Shown: piece by piece, positions 1-11,219 of the stretch | Numbering within the stretch: position 1 is the stretch's first letter | Layout of the letters: every line of letters begins with the position of its first letter | Source of the DNA: Limnephilus marmoratus | Taxonomy: Eukaryota > Arthropoda > Insecta > Trichoptera > Limnephilidae | NCBI GenBank assembly: GCA_917880885.1 | Contig: OU862908.1 | Location: forward strand, 55,015,819-55,079,818 | Direction: 5' to 3' | DNA: 64,000 nt | Translations under genes and position numbers: made by a program | The notes under the pieces: generated by a model | Databases searched by the model: none | What the model was told of the DNA's origin: nothing | Seen by the model: only the letters and a program-made list of their open reading frames with translations

Positions 1-66
1 CATTTTGGGGATTCATTTTTATTTATGTAGATGTAGGTAGAATAGATAGATAGATAGATAGATTTT
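1..66 (+). repeat. Retroposon tail with (TAGA)n
   Basis: The segment ends in a short TAGA tetranucleotide run. The preceding 'gattcatttttatttat' motif also precedes the GATA run that closes the family C copy near 15.05 kb. I read it as the 3' end of a family C retroposon whose body lies left of the window. Confidence 0.5.
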
Positions 67-147
67 ACGAAACTTACTAACCATCATCACTTTAGTTCAC
101 CTATAACGGGAATCTTACTGCCGATAGATTAAACATATTATTATATT

Positions 148-580
148 AAAACTAGCTGATCCGGCGAACTTCGTACCGCCTCAGAATCAAAAACTGTTGT
201 CAACTTATTAGCTGAATTGATCTAAATTGTTTCTCCCTGCGTATACTCCACTTCTCCCCTTCCCCCGTCCCGCTAACCCCCCTTCCTGAGTTCCTTTCCC
301 CCCTCCCCCCCCCCTCCCCCGGTTCACAGTTCAATTTTATACCCCTTACAATATTGTTGCAGTTCTTTCAAAATAGGAGAATTCGTTCCATACAAAATGT
401 ATGGGGAAAATAATTTCCTTCGGAGTGGAACACCCTTTACTTTTAGGGGTATGAAAAATAGATGTTGGTCGATTCTCAGACCTACCAGATAAGCACACAA
501 AATTTCATCAAAATTGGTCCAGCCGTTTCGGAGGAGTGTGGTAACAAACACCGTGACACGAGAATTTTATATATTAGAAT
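148..580 (+). repeat. Family C retroposon (RTE-like, non-autonomous)
   Basis: The copy starts with the ctagctg...ccggc motif shared by the copies near 14.6 and 28.4 kb. It continues through 'ttgtttctccctgcgt' into a C/T-rich tract (about 240-320). The last 120 bases resemble the 3' UTR of insect LINEs (a 'ttcatcaaaattggtccagcc' type sequence) and end near 'ttttatatattag'. It has no coding capacity. Assignment to an RTE-type source is from recollection of similar insect repeats. Confidence 0.5.
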
Positions 581-683
581 TTACCTCCGTGGAACATATC
601 CTTCACCTAAGATATTTGTATGAATAAAGAATAATAAAAAATAAAAAAAATTAAATTATTTTCTCTTCCTGTGTCTAATGTGT

Positions 684-1030
684 CATTTCAATTTGAGAGG
701 CGGGAATGGGTACCGCCGCCCCGGGAACCTTTATTGGATAACCAACACCTCTGCCATAGGTCACCCCAAGTGGTTCGCTACGTTTGGTGATTTAGCAGGG
801 GTGCCCGGGTTCATGGGGTGAGGTTTGTCTAGGTCTTGGAGGCGAATGACCAGGACATACTGAACCCCAGATTCCTACCCACCCCTTAAACCCTTTTCCT
901 TCCCCGAACTCTCCTTTCCTTCCTTTCCTTAAAAAAACCCTTCACACAGCATCCCCAAAGATGACATAGGCCCTGAGGGAAATTATTTTTCTCAGGGCCT
1001 CTTGTGTGGAGCTCATGTTAAAAAAAAAAT
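684..1030 (+). repeat. SINE2 family copy
   Basis: This ~340-bp unit starts with 'gaggcgggaatgggtaccgc' and ends in an A-run after 'gctcatgt'. Near-identical copies lie at 51.1 kb (plus) and 55.47 kb (minus), and a longer variant at 37.0 kb. Near its 3' end an imperfect hairpin is formed by 'ggccctgagg' and 'ctcagggcc'. There is no clear tRNA head, so I call it a short A-tailed retroposon rather than a proven tRNA SINE. Confidence 0.7.
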
Positions 1031-1254
1031 GTAAAGAAAAGTACCTATTTTGTGACAGAAAAAAAAACACACTAAAAAAATCGATTGCGAAATATTTTTA
1101 CTTTTTTATTTTTTTTTATGTTTCGGTGTCTTGTTCTTTTTCATATTTTCGCTTAGATTATTAGTGTTTTCTTCTTCTTTAATAAGATATGCTTACTCCA
1201 AATACGAAAGAAATTAATAACTCACAACTACACTACGGCAATTAGCACACCTTC

Positions 1255-1326
1255 TATAATCTACTCTTTAGCTATAATCTACTCATTAGCTATAATCTAC
1301 TCTTTAGCTATAATCTACTCATTTGA
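1255..1326. repeat. 18-bp tandem repeat, 4 copies
   Basis: Four near-identical units of tataatctactcwttagc, alternating t/a at one position. This is a small minisatellite with no coding content. Confidence 0.85.
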
Positions 1327-1582
1327 AAAGCTCGCGCCTATTGGATCATCTGTAAACAATGAAAGCATTTCACTTCTTAGATATATCTTATAAACTCTTT
1401 TAACGGTGGCACTGAATACGATCATTATCGATGGGATCGACTTGAAATAAACCTTTCGTAGGCATTTGCTTGGGCTCGCGAAACATTGTATTTAGCGTAT
1501 AACAAATACAGGGTGTTAAGGGACGTACTTGACCTACCCAGTGATACCTGACTTAATTTTTTGTTTTTGTTTCTCTTTTTTT

Positions 1583-1956
1583 ATGTGAATACCGCACAAG
1601 AGTCTCAACTGTTCCCAACCGTCTGGAGCCAGTGAGACTATGATATCCCTAATTGGGGTATGCTGTGAGGCTAAACGTAGTGGGGAGGAGAAGCATATGG
1701 GGAAGAGGAAGGTGAGGAAGTACCTTGCTATTCAGATCTAGTCACCAAACACGGCTAAAGCCATTTCAAGCAACGTTTCTATTCTGAATAGTGGTCTAAC
1801 ACCAGGGCTATACTGAGAGTATCTTCCATTCTGGAACGTGCCGCAAATATGCTATATGTAACACAAATTAATCAAATAAAATTTATTTGCCCACGCCGAT
1901 ATTCTATCCCGCGACCTTCGGATTACGAGTCAAGAGCCTCATCGGTCGTCAAAAAA
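1583..1956 (-). repeat. SINE1 copy, minus strand
   Basis: Read on the minus strand, a degraded tRNA-like head (about 1900-1950) is followed by the SINE1 body and the 3' motif ending in 'attcacataaaaaaa'. The body carries the 'ccaattggggat' and 'tggctccagac' landmarks in diverged form. It belongs to the same family as copies at 8.8, 17.2, 42.8, 46.0, 47.4, 51.6 and 59.4 kb. Confidence 0.7.
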
Positions 1957-2201
1957 TATTAACGAAATTTTGGTCTCCAGTGATATTTTTGATGCTTTAT
2001 TTTATTTTATTTTATTTCAAATACTAAAGAAACTAAAATAAAAAAACAGTAGACATTGAGCAGTTAGGGGGGGGAAGAGGAATTGGTATGTTACTCGGTT
2101 GAGTGACCAGTGACGACGTGTGCAAGAAAAAAAATTAATGAGATAAAACAATAACTTTATTTATAACCACGAAATTTTATTTTATTTACTAATGCCGACC
2201 G

Positions 2202-2230
2202 GTTTCGCATCACCACACAAGCATCACCAG
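2202..2230 (-). ncRNA. Hammerhead-like motif, degraded
   Basis: On the minus strand, CUGGUGA (one change from CUGANGA) is followed by a short stem-capable stretch, then GAAAC and the self-complementary ACCGGU followed by C. The ACCGGUC element matches the one at 39.8 and 58.4 kb. Ribozyme activity is doubtful because the invariant A of CUGA is changed. Confidence 0.35.
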
Positions 2231-2303
2231 GATACAACATTAAACTGATCGAGACTAATTATTAACCTTAATTTGAAACAGGTGGGTATTAATGAATTAA
2301 ATT

Positions 2304-2816
2304 ATAACAATTATTATAAGCAATAATTATCAGCCTGAAACACTCGTCTACATTGAAAAACTCTTCCGAGAAAAGATACTTGCCGCCAACGGGACTTGAA
2401 CCCGTGTCCTTCTGATTGCCGGTCAGGTGCTCTGACCACTGAGCTATGGCGGTTTATCTAATACCCGCCAAATAATTCAATATATACTAGTGTTTCATTC
2501 AACAATTACTGTTTATTACATTTTTCCACCTGAAAACAACCAACTTTATTTTTGTGAGAGAGACATTGTTAGTATTAAATCTCTCGCTAGGTGGCGTCGA
2601 GACAAATTATGTCTACAATTTTTCGGGAAATACTTTAACTTTTCAAACGTTAACTATTATTTTTTAATTGATAAACTAACGTTTAAGACAAGATTTTTAA
2701 GCATGGCACAAACGGTAACAATTATTATAAGCAATAATTATCTGCCTGAAACACTCTTTGTGCTATGCAAAAAAATCTTGTCTTAAACGTTAGTTTATCA
2801 ATTAAAAAATAATAAG
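2304..2816 (-). mobile_element. tRNA-carrying foldback element, copy 1
   Basis: The insertion is bounded by the direct repeat GAATTAAATT (2294-2303 and 2817-2826). The right end is a strong inverted repeat: about 55 bp at 2660-2716 pairs with 2757-2814 around a ~40-bp loop. Inward lie a tRNA-like sequence (2382-2453, minus) and 'gtggcgtcgagacaaatta', also present at 11.56 and 11.98 kb. The same two termini occur in the insertions at 11.22-12.29 and 58.22-58.84 kb, so the boundaries are reproducible. The direct repeat suggests target-primed insertion; no protein is encoded. Confidence 0.7.
2382..2453 (-). tRNA. tRNA-like cloverleaf, anticodon position GGC, probably not functional
   Basis: All four arms fold: acceptor ACCGCCA with TGGCGGC (six pairs), D arm GCTC/GAGC, anticodon stem CTGA/TCAG, T arm ACGGG/CCCGT with loop TTCAAGT. 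The anticodon loop reads CCGGCAA, giving GGC (Ala) if taken literally, but position 33 is C instead of the near-universal U. It sits inside a repeat element. I treat it as a tRNA-like domain and possible internal RNA polymerase III promoter. Confidence 0.45.
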
Positions 2817-2826
2817 GAATTAAATT

Positions 2827-3420
2827 AAATGTGATGGTTATAAACTAAGCTATTGTTTATAACCACCAAATATGTCAAAACCACAAAGTGAGTGCAAAAG
2901 AGAGAAAAAATTTCTTAAATTTTTTACACCAAATAATTTTAGGAATCACCGGTTTCAGAAGTAACCAGCTTCTATAACAATTGTATAATAAACATCATAA
3001 ATATACCATCCTTATCATTTTGAGTGGATTACATAAATTATTTATCTATATTAAGTGCACAACCTTCTGATGTAACTTTGTCAACTTCCCAATTAGCCCG
3101 ACTGAGATTCGCCTCTGCATGTCGAGTCAAAGTGAAGAGCCGTTTCCCTGCAAATTGATACAGCAAAGGATGCTGTAAATAAGGTATCTACTCTGAAAGC
3201 AACTTGTTATTCTATTTGAGTAAACTTGTCGGCATGCATTTTAGTCAGTTATGAACGATACATAGTATGCAGGTAAAATGATGGCTGTCGTGAATTAATT
3301 GCAAAACAACTTCAGATCAAAGGCAAGTAGATTAAAGGGGATGGGTAATTTAGTACTTCGAGATATGCTATTAAACATAACTTCCTAATGTTTTTTCAAC
3401 ACCAAACTGCGTACATGTGT
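2827..3420. other. No recognised feature
   Basis: AT-rich sequence without a supported gene or repeat. One small inverted pair, 'ggttataaac' and 'gtttataacc', lies at about 2836-2868. Confidence 0.5.
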
Positions 3421-3936
3421 AATGTACCGAAATATCAATACCAACCGGTTGGTAACGTGATAATCATTGGTTGGGCAAATTACACATTACATGTTTGAAA
3501 TAACACGATCAACTGTTTGGTAATGTGACAGTTATTGGTTCGGCACATTACATGTTTTGAAATATCACCGGTTAGTAACGTGACAGTTATTAATTCGACT
3601 CAAGATCTAGTACTCTTAATTGGCGTAGAATTTCATAAAATCATGTATCTTTTCATTAAATAAAAAAATTAAAAAAACATTATGAAATATCACATGTTTT
3701 GAAATATCACGACCAACTGTTTGGTAACGTGACAGTTATTGGTTCGGCATACTACATGCTTTGAAATATCACGACCAACCATTTGGTAACGTGACAGTTA
3801 TTATTTCGGTACATTACATGTTTTGAAATATCACAACTCCCCGATTGGTGACGTTACAGTTGTTGGTTCGGCACATTACATGTTTTTAAATATTACGACC
3901 AACCGTTTGGTAACGTGATAGTCATTGGTTTGGCGT
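3421..3936. repeat. ~62-bp tandem array, about 7 units, interrupted
   Basis: The unit contains 'tttgaaatatcacgaccaac', then 'gtttggtaacgtgacag', 'ttattggttcggcac' and 'attacatg'. About three units precede and four follow an unrelated ~85-bp AT-rich interruption (about 3600-3685). Within units, 'ccaac...gttgg'-type complementarity is partly conserved. There is no coding potential; this is satellite-like DNA. Confidence 0.8.
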
Positions 3937-3959
3937 TGCAAGATTATTTGTTACCCGAA

Positions 3960-6900
3960 AATGTTCTTTTCTAATCGAAAAAATGGTTTTTTTAAACGAT
4001 AATACCAAACCACTAATTGAACGTTTCAAAAGCAAGATTCATGCAATGATGTATGTACCTACAATGAGTGCGTGTTTTTTAATTCGTCTTCACCGCCCCC
4101 TTAAAGACTTTCATCGCCACCCCTTTGCTCTCAAGGCCATCGCCACCCCTTGGATGTCACCAACGCCCTCAGAGGGCGATACTCTGCTACCTACATTAGA
4201 AAGCTGACGAACCGGAGCCAAATTAAAGTTCGTGCAACTTTCCAAGGCGAGACAATTTTAAGTTTGCGGTTCGTGGTATAATTTTTTTTTATTTGAAAAC
4301 GATGAATCATTATATAAGTATATATTTTCATGTTGTTAACAGTTCTATTTTTTGATAAAACATACTAAGTTAATACTGTCACCCAGTAACACTTCAGCGA
4401 ATTCAATATTATTGTTAGAATGATTTCCCTGTGAATAAATTTTATGCTAATGAAATTGTCGGCAATAATGTTGTCGTAAAATGTATATTTTCGGTGTTAA
4501 TCGGAGAAACGATGAATTTTATCTCCTGTTCCGAACGATTTCGCTTTATCGACATTTCAAGCTGGTTTATAGTATCTCCATATTATTTTATTCGCTATAA
4601 ATGATTTGACAAGTACTCGAGAGCTTCAGCTAAATAATGCATCAATCTCAATATAAATTGACAGACTGTAAATATTTTTAAATTTCAACACGTTTGTATT
4701 GTTTTCTTAGAATACTAAATCGCTGATGTAAACTATTTATATTTGAAAATCTCATTCAAACTTTAATCGTTCATCGATTGCTTTGCATTGATGGATGAAA
4801 ATGGTTTTAGCCCTCTTTAAACTCTTCCCGCATGACGATTGACGGCATCAACCGTTGTCAAGAAATTCAAAAAAACATTTTGACTTCTATTTTGTTTTGT
4901 TAAATAAATTAAAATTTTCAAGAAAAAAACTATCATCTTACATAAGAATTTTTTCGAACATTAATGTGACCTATTTTATATTAAAAAAAATGTTATTCAT
5001 AAAAGCATACATTACACTTGTATTTAAGTGTGGCATAACATGATGCTATCGTGCATCTGAGTAAGGACCACTCTCGTGAAACTAAATGATCGAAAAATAT
5101 TACTTAGTGGTTTAATTGAATTTTCTCGCCTTTCCATTTACATAAAAATTAATTATATGTACCTTTAAGAACAATTTAATATCCATGTAATCATAGAAAA
5201 AAAAATTATAGTATGTTTTTTCATATTGTTTTACTTAAAAGATTTTACTTGTGATTTTAACAAATACGAATATTTCGTATACGCCCCGAAGGAAATAATT
5301 TTCTTCATGTACCAACACAAACGAAAAAAATTAAGGGGACGTGTTTGACCTGATTTCACAGAGTATTTCCATACAATTTACATTTAAACTCAATTTTTAG
5401 ATGAAACATGTTTTCAATTTTTTTTTCAAACTAATACATTTATGTTATTACGTAATGTCTTTAATAATGAATTTGTATATTTATTTTGATTCTGACCGAT
5501 AATTCATTGTCGGCTACAATTAAATTTTAAAAAAAATCTCTAAAATTAAAAATTAAATTTTATTCACTTCTTTCTAGATTTGAAAGGTCGTGCGGGAAGA
5601 AGTTATGTTTTTTTATCTACCGTATGTACAGCTGTTTGGCCGCATCGGTTACTTTGATGGGTGGGTAAAACAGTTTACTACAAGTAAATTCGGTAATCGC
5701 ATAGAATAAAGAATAACAAGAAATGCAATGTGGGCGTGTTTTGTGTCCAAAAGATAGATTTCATATTTCGAAATGTGTTTCACCATCATTACGAAATTCA
5801 AAAGGGATGACCACATACGATGTCAAGCGAATCTAAGAGAGATAGAGTATGTGCTAAATAGGCTAGAACCAAAATATGCGGTCAGTGGCGACAGAAATTC
5901 AGACAGGGTCCCAGATCCTGGGTTCAATTTCTGGATGCGACCGAATCTTTTCCTGGTTTTTCTTTTTCAAATTTTCGTTTGAGAGCCGCTAAAATTATCG
6001 CAATCAAATCTTTATGGAAAGAATTTCTAGTATTCTTCTGTATTTTATTGATAATCAGCTGTTAAGTCGATTACATTGAAATTCACTAATCGTTTAAGGC
6101 TTTCTGCCAATTTCTTGAAATGTTACTATGTATCGTGCCTTTTTAAAAGGCCAATATTTATAAATTGGCAGAAATGTATACATTTTCCAACGTCTTACAA
6201 GTTATTTCAACAGGGCCTGATTAGGTTAAATTCCTGTGGTACCTACTCAAAAAATCAATCGGGTATACGTTCCGATCGATCGAGTAAATATCAGTTTGTG
6301 ATTTCTTGTTGTTTTTTAATAAAAAAACGATTACTTTAGTAATATATACAACAAAGGTGTGAATTTTTGTATTTTGTCTGGCTGCACTGGACCAAATGTG
6401 TATTTTTGTCATTATGTGTTTCATGAAATAAGAGAAACAAAACTGAGGTGTTTATATGTATTTACATTATGTTAGAAGGTCAGGTTATTTGTGTTATTCA
6501 ATTTCTGTTAAAAATGATACGATTTAGAAATGGAAAAAGAAGATTTTGAGCTGGATAATGTTTCACTTATATTGCTTGATGTGATATATGTTTTGATTAC
6601 ATTTGTATCGCCCAAAAACTGGCACTATAACTTTATTTTGAGGTTATGTTACCAATAGAAAACTTACCGAATAATAGATATTTTCGATATTTTTTGTGTC
6701 GGCTACCAAAATTTTACAATAAACGTATCTTTTTGGCCTATTTTTCTGTGTAACTATAAATTTAACAAAGGGAAGCAGCAAAACACATGATTTGCGGAAA
6801 TTTGTAAAATTTCCAACATTCTTTTAATTGCGCAAGTTTTGATGAAACCAAGCTGAATATTCATGAATTTAATTTTTCAGCAAAAATTTTATGAATTTTT

Positions 6901-8177
6901 AAAATTTTAATTTCACATTCTCGCCTCTGTTTTGCAGCGAGAAATTGAAACTATGCAGCTCGCAATTTATGTATCATGAAATGAGGTGTGGGTGAACGGT
7001 GAACATGCGTTTTCTGCGGGAGCCATTTATGAACTGTTTGTTTATTTCTATGTCAATTCAACCAACTTCACATCAAAACTACGTGTTTCCTGGCAATGCT
7101 TTTAAAATCAGTTACATTATAAAATGATTGAATTTTATGTTGCTTTCAAGTACCTAATGTACCCGTGCAATTTGAACAAAATTACAGCATTCATTTTTAA
7201 ATGTAGTACTTTGTCGGAGTTTTATTCAAATACAAAACTAATCCAAACGTTCGTATTATCCACTGGGATTGCTTTGAATTGTATGTAGCAACCTGTTTTG
7301 GAAATTAGCTTCTGGTTTATTGAGGCACCCTGTTACCATGCAGTTATTTCGGGCAGTTAGTGCTTTGTTCAATACCAAAATCTTAAAGGTCACATCGTCA
7401 CATCATCATACGAAAGCTTGCATAATTTGTGAACTTATAAACCTGCATTTTATGAAAAATGTTTTAAGTTGATTTGTTTGAAAGCTGAACAATAATCGCT
7501 GCGCAAGTAAATCTGAGCATATCGAAAGGAAATATGAAACTATAAATAATTCATGGAGTTGTAATACAGGTCACCAAGTAAAATCTGGAAAGAAAGGGCT
7601 CTAAAAATAGCTTGAAGTGTTCACAAAATATTACAGGTAGCTAGAGGTTGGAATGGCTACGATCCGAATAAAGAGAGAAGAGGGACTCCTTGTTAAGGGA
7701 AGTTTTATATAAAGTCATTTTACAAGACTAGTGAATATTTTTTTTACAGTTTTCGGAAAACCGTTATACATAATTGTCTTCTTTAGCAAATGTTTGTCTT
7801 TTTCCATGCTACAATTAATTTTGGTTCGAAATCATATAATTTAATATAATATATAAAAACTTTTCGTGGAAATAAACGATTTGCATTTTATTTGTTACAT
7901 TAAATTTATTTATTTGATAATGTGGGCCTCGTTGGGTTCTTTACACGTGTACTTTTGAAAGTCCGCACTTTTTATGCTTACTCGAACTCAGCTCATTTTG
8001 AATATCTATTATAAATTTTAAAGTAGGTTTATCTTAATTTTTATGAATCCACAATAATTTCCCCGCTCACACACACTCATATAAGGACTAGTTACGGATA
8101 ATATTATAGGTGTACATTTTAAAATGTTTATTGTAATGTATTAAAAATTACATAATTCCAACTCTCAGAGTGGAAGA
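3960..8177. other. Long stretch without a recognised gene
   Basis: Only short spurious reading frames occur. Two weak traces: 5283-5310 resembles the 3' end of SINE2 ('gaaggaaataattttctt'), and 5880-5960 has a B-box-like 'gggttcaatttctgg' with flanking 'cggtc' and 'gaccg', perhaps a decayed tRNA-related repeat. I see nothing else I can support. Confidence 0.5.
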
Positions 8178-8811
8178 TTTTTTTTTATTTTTTATTTATT
8201 TACAAAAAGATACATAAATTATAACAAATATAAACACCCCAAAAACATATAACGAAAATATAACAAATATTATACAATAATTAATTACATTATACATGTA
8301 TTTGATGTACCCCCATAAAAAAGCAGGGCTTGTGTGTATGGGGGGTGTTATTACATTGGTTCAATTCATTATTTTTTATTCAGTTCAAATTTTCAGTATA
8401 ATTTTTAAGCTGAGTTTTAAATTTTTTTATGTTGCTGTTGTTTCTGATTTTTTCAGGAAGTGAATTAAAAAATTTAACTCCGAGATATTTATGATTTAAC
8501 TGTCCTTTTGTTTTTTTACATTTTGGAGTAGGAAGTATTGATGTTTGTCTAAGATTTCTGTTATTTTTAAAAGGTGCAATTTTATTTTGAATATTATCTT
8601 TATAAATTTGTAATGTTGCGTGATAAAAGTATAATGCACTTAATTTTCTGACCTTAAATTGTTTGAATAACAGTTCTGATGAATATGAGTAGGGTTTTTT
8701 TAAAATTGTTTTTATTATTAGTTTTTGTTATATGTAAATTGTTTGTGTTTGATTTCTATATGTACCGTCCTATCCTATAATGCCGTATTGTATAATTGCT
8801 TGAGAGAAAGC
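8178..8811 (-). mobile_element. 5'-truncated copy of LINE J1 (3' end only)
   Basis: Read on the minus strand this matches the 3' end of the element at 29.9-34.3 kb (roughly 33.73-34.31 kb): the C-terminal reverse transcriptase coding region, its stop, the 'acacaagc..tgctt' stretch of the 3' UTR and the A-rich tail. Similarity appears high by eye, with scattered substitutions. It is truncated at 8811, where SINE1 sequence begins directly. This shows the family inserted at least twice in the window. Confidence 0.8.
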
Positions 8812-9055
8812 GAATACTCTTAGTATCCCCCTGGTATAAGACCACCGTTCAGAATTGAAACGTTGCATGAATTGCTTTAGCTGTGTTTGATAGCCAGTCT
8901 GAATAGCCAGGTACTTTCTTACATTCTCTTCACCAACTCCTTCCCCTCCCTTCTTCCTTCGGCCTCACAACATACCCCAATTGGGGATGTTATGGTCTCA
9001 CTGGCTCCAGACGCGAGCAGTTGGGACTCTTGCGAGGTATTCACATAAAAAAAAT
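8812..9055 (+). repeat. SINE1 copy lacking the tRNA head
   Basis: The body starts at 'tactcttagtatcc', runs through 'ccaattggggatgttatggt' and 'tggctccagac', and ends 'tattcacataaaaaaaa'. The tRNA-like head present in full copies is absent. It abuts the truncated J1 fragment. Confidence 0.75.
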
Positions 9056-9509
9056 GTTTTACAACAAAGCAGCGCAACAAAAGAAAATGTTAAACAAAAT
9101 TTTCTTAAATTCTCAAACTCTTTAAAATGTATGAAGTTCAGATTTTTTCATCCAGTGGCGCAACGGCCTTAAAGCCCGCTATAAAAGAAAGGTGGGTCTG
9201 CAATGAATATTGAAAAACTTCGTAGGCCAACGAGATACGGATGTGGGTCACAAACTAAAGATGGAACGGGACCGTATATATACATACATGAACATTTTCC
9301 TCCGGGATTCGTTTCACGGCCAAGCCGAGTCTGTAAACCCTGTGAATGAATGTACGTTGGCGTCGCAACATGGAACATGTTTTTTTTTCTCGCGTGTATG
9401 TTTTTTTATTTTTCGAAAAATAACTTTTTGTTGTTTGTAACAGTTACCAAGCTATTTTTGTGAGGCCGGATTAACGGTGTTTGTTATGAATTGTTAGCAA
9501 TTAGCAGCA

Positions 9510-10095
9510 TAACGTTCATTAGTCAAATGCTGTGTACCTAATATAGTTTTGTATTAGTGATCGACGAACCGGTGGTGGTGGATGCAATCTTCTAGCCATA
9601 TCTATAATATAAAATGTGTTGCTAAGCGCATAACTTTCGATCGACTGCACCAAATTAGATAATTCTTTTTTTGGTGTGTTCGTTATTGTCAGGACAAGGT
9701 TTTTATAAAACTTCGGGTGAGCTCTGGCATTATGAAATTTGTATAAAAAAATTGCTATTGGTGGCACGCGAGGAAGCGGCTATTGCTATGGAAAGCGGGA
9801 GGGAGGGAGAGATGGAGGAGGGGAACCAGGGAAGGGGAGGGGAACCTGGGAGTGAGGAGGGGGTCCTGGGAGGGGGGAGGGGAACTCGGGAGGAGGGTTC
9901 GCGGGACGGGGGAAGGGGGGGAGTGGAGTGGGGAGAAGGAAGGTGGAGGTGACGGAGTGGGAACGCGAGAGTGGAAGAGGACGCTAGAGAAGAAGTGGAG
10001 GCGGAAGGGGAACGGGACGAATGGGAAAAGACACTCAGGGAGAAACAATTTCTTTATTAAATGACATAGCAACGCATGGCAGGGACCAGCTAGTT
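9510..10095 (-). repeat. Family C retroposon, minus strand, with long purine tract
   Basis: The minus strand begins 'ctagctggtccctgccatgc', reads 'ttgctatgtcatttaataaa' and 'ttgtttctccctgagtgtct', then a long C/T tract. It continues into 'aatttttttatacaaattt', 'cataatgccagagctcaccc' and 'caaatttggtgcagtcgatcg'-like sequence shared with the 14.6-15.1 kb copy. It is probably a full-length member of the non-autonomous family. Confidence 0.7.
9783..10030 (+). repeat. Polypurine tract (~250 nt)
   Basis: The plus strand is almost entirely G and A (ggagggg-type units). Overlapping reading frames here, rich in Gly/Arg/Glu one way and Pro/Ser the other, are by-products of composition. It is the expanded pyrimidine tract of the surrounding retroposon and could form triplex DNA. 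Confidence 0.85.
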
Positions 10096-10211
10096 GTTGA
10101 TATATATTTAAGTTAATATATATTAAATATATAAGTTGTTATAATTGTTTGTCTAGTCTGCAGTTAGTAATAAGTGAGCATTGTAGAAATCTTATAATAA
10201 ATATATAAAAA

Positions 10212-10502
10212 TCAATATTTGTTTGTTTGTTCGTATTTTATGCGCTGCCATACCGTACATCCGATTGCGACAAAAAACTTTGGTAATGTGTTGTGCTGAA
10301 GCCCGCGAAGGTTTCTATTTATAATGGTAAGCTCTGGCGTTATCAAATTTGTATAAATGAAAAGTGTGTATTTCATATATTTTAACGCTATGGAGGGAAG
10401 GGAGGAGGGGGAGGGTAAAGAAGGAGACGAGGGACGCATTGGAAAGAAAATGAAGGGAGAAAAATTACTTGAATGACATTGCAACTCATTGTCAGGTGTA
10501 TA
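10212..10502 (-). repeat. Family C retroposon, diverged minus-strand copy
   Basis: It has the same order of landmarks as the neighbouring copy: 'caaatttg...taacgccagag', a shorter purine run at 10390-10465, then the reverse complement of the conserved 5' portion. It lies ~115 bp downstream of the previous copy in the same orientation, so tandem origin or serial insertion is possible. Confidence 0.6.
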
Positions 10503-11206
10503 TTATAAATTTCGACACTATTTTTTTACCATAACGGCGCTATGTGAAACATTAAATTTATTATTATTATTAAATTCACAGTTAATGAAAGGTATACTTC
10601 ATGCTCTAAATGCAGTAAATGGTCCCATAGTTTGATTTGCAGGAGTAGATGAGGATGGCGAAGTTGCTAATGCAAGTATAGAATGTACATTGTGCTAACT
10701 GTCACTAGCAACAAAACTTACTTGGGGTTTAGATTGTTTTAGAATACTCCATTACGCCACCAGTTGGCCAATGTGTCAAATAGCGTTACTAATGTAAATG
10801 TACGTATGTGTCCTTTAGTGGGATCATATTTCTTTTTTTTAATCACATGTAATTTTACCACTTTCTTTTATTTCTCCATAAATTTTATTACAATATAATA
10901 ATATTGGTTTACATAATATTACAGACACTCTCGCTTTAAATCGTGTTACAAGATACTTGTACTTAGGAGAGGAAAACTTATTTATAACAACTACTTGACA
11001 TTTATATATTTTTTTAATGTGAAAAGTTCGACATGCACGTTCATCAAAATAAAATTAAAATAAATAGTTATTGATTTCTAATGTGAATTTCTGATCTGAA
11101 ATTTCTTATTAGACAATTTAAGATTATTATTTAAGCATTTTAGATAACAATAAAGAAGACAAGATATTCATTAGAAGAAATGGGATAATTTTTTAAAATA
11201 AATAAT
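10503..11206. other. No recognised feature
   Basis: AT-rich sequence with no supported gene or repeat. Confidence 0.5.
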
Positions 11207-11219
11207 AAAGTATTAAGCA

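Noticed and set aside
2382..2453. A functional tRNA-Ala gene
   Set aside because: C33 instead of U33, position inside a repeated foldback element, and several similar decayed copies in the window.
3421..3936. CRISPR array
   Set aside because: Units are directly contiguous without unique spacers, and the DNA is eukaryotic.
9671..10072. ~93-105 codon frames rich in Gly/Arg/Glu or Pro/Ser
   Set aside because: Produced by the polypurine/polypyrimidine tract of a retroposon; no domain and both strands open.
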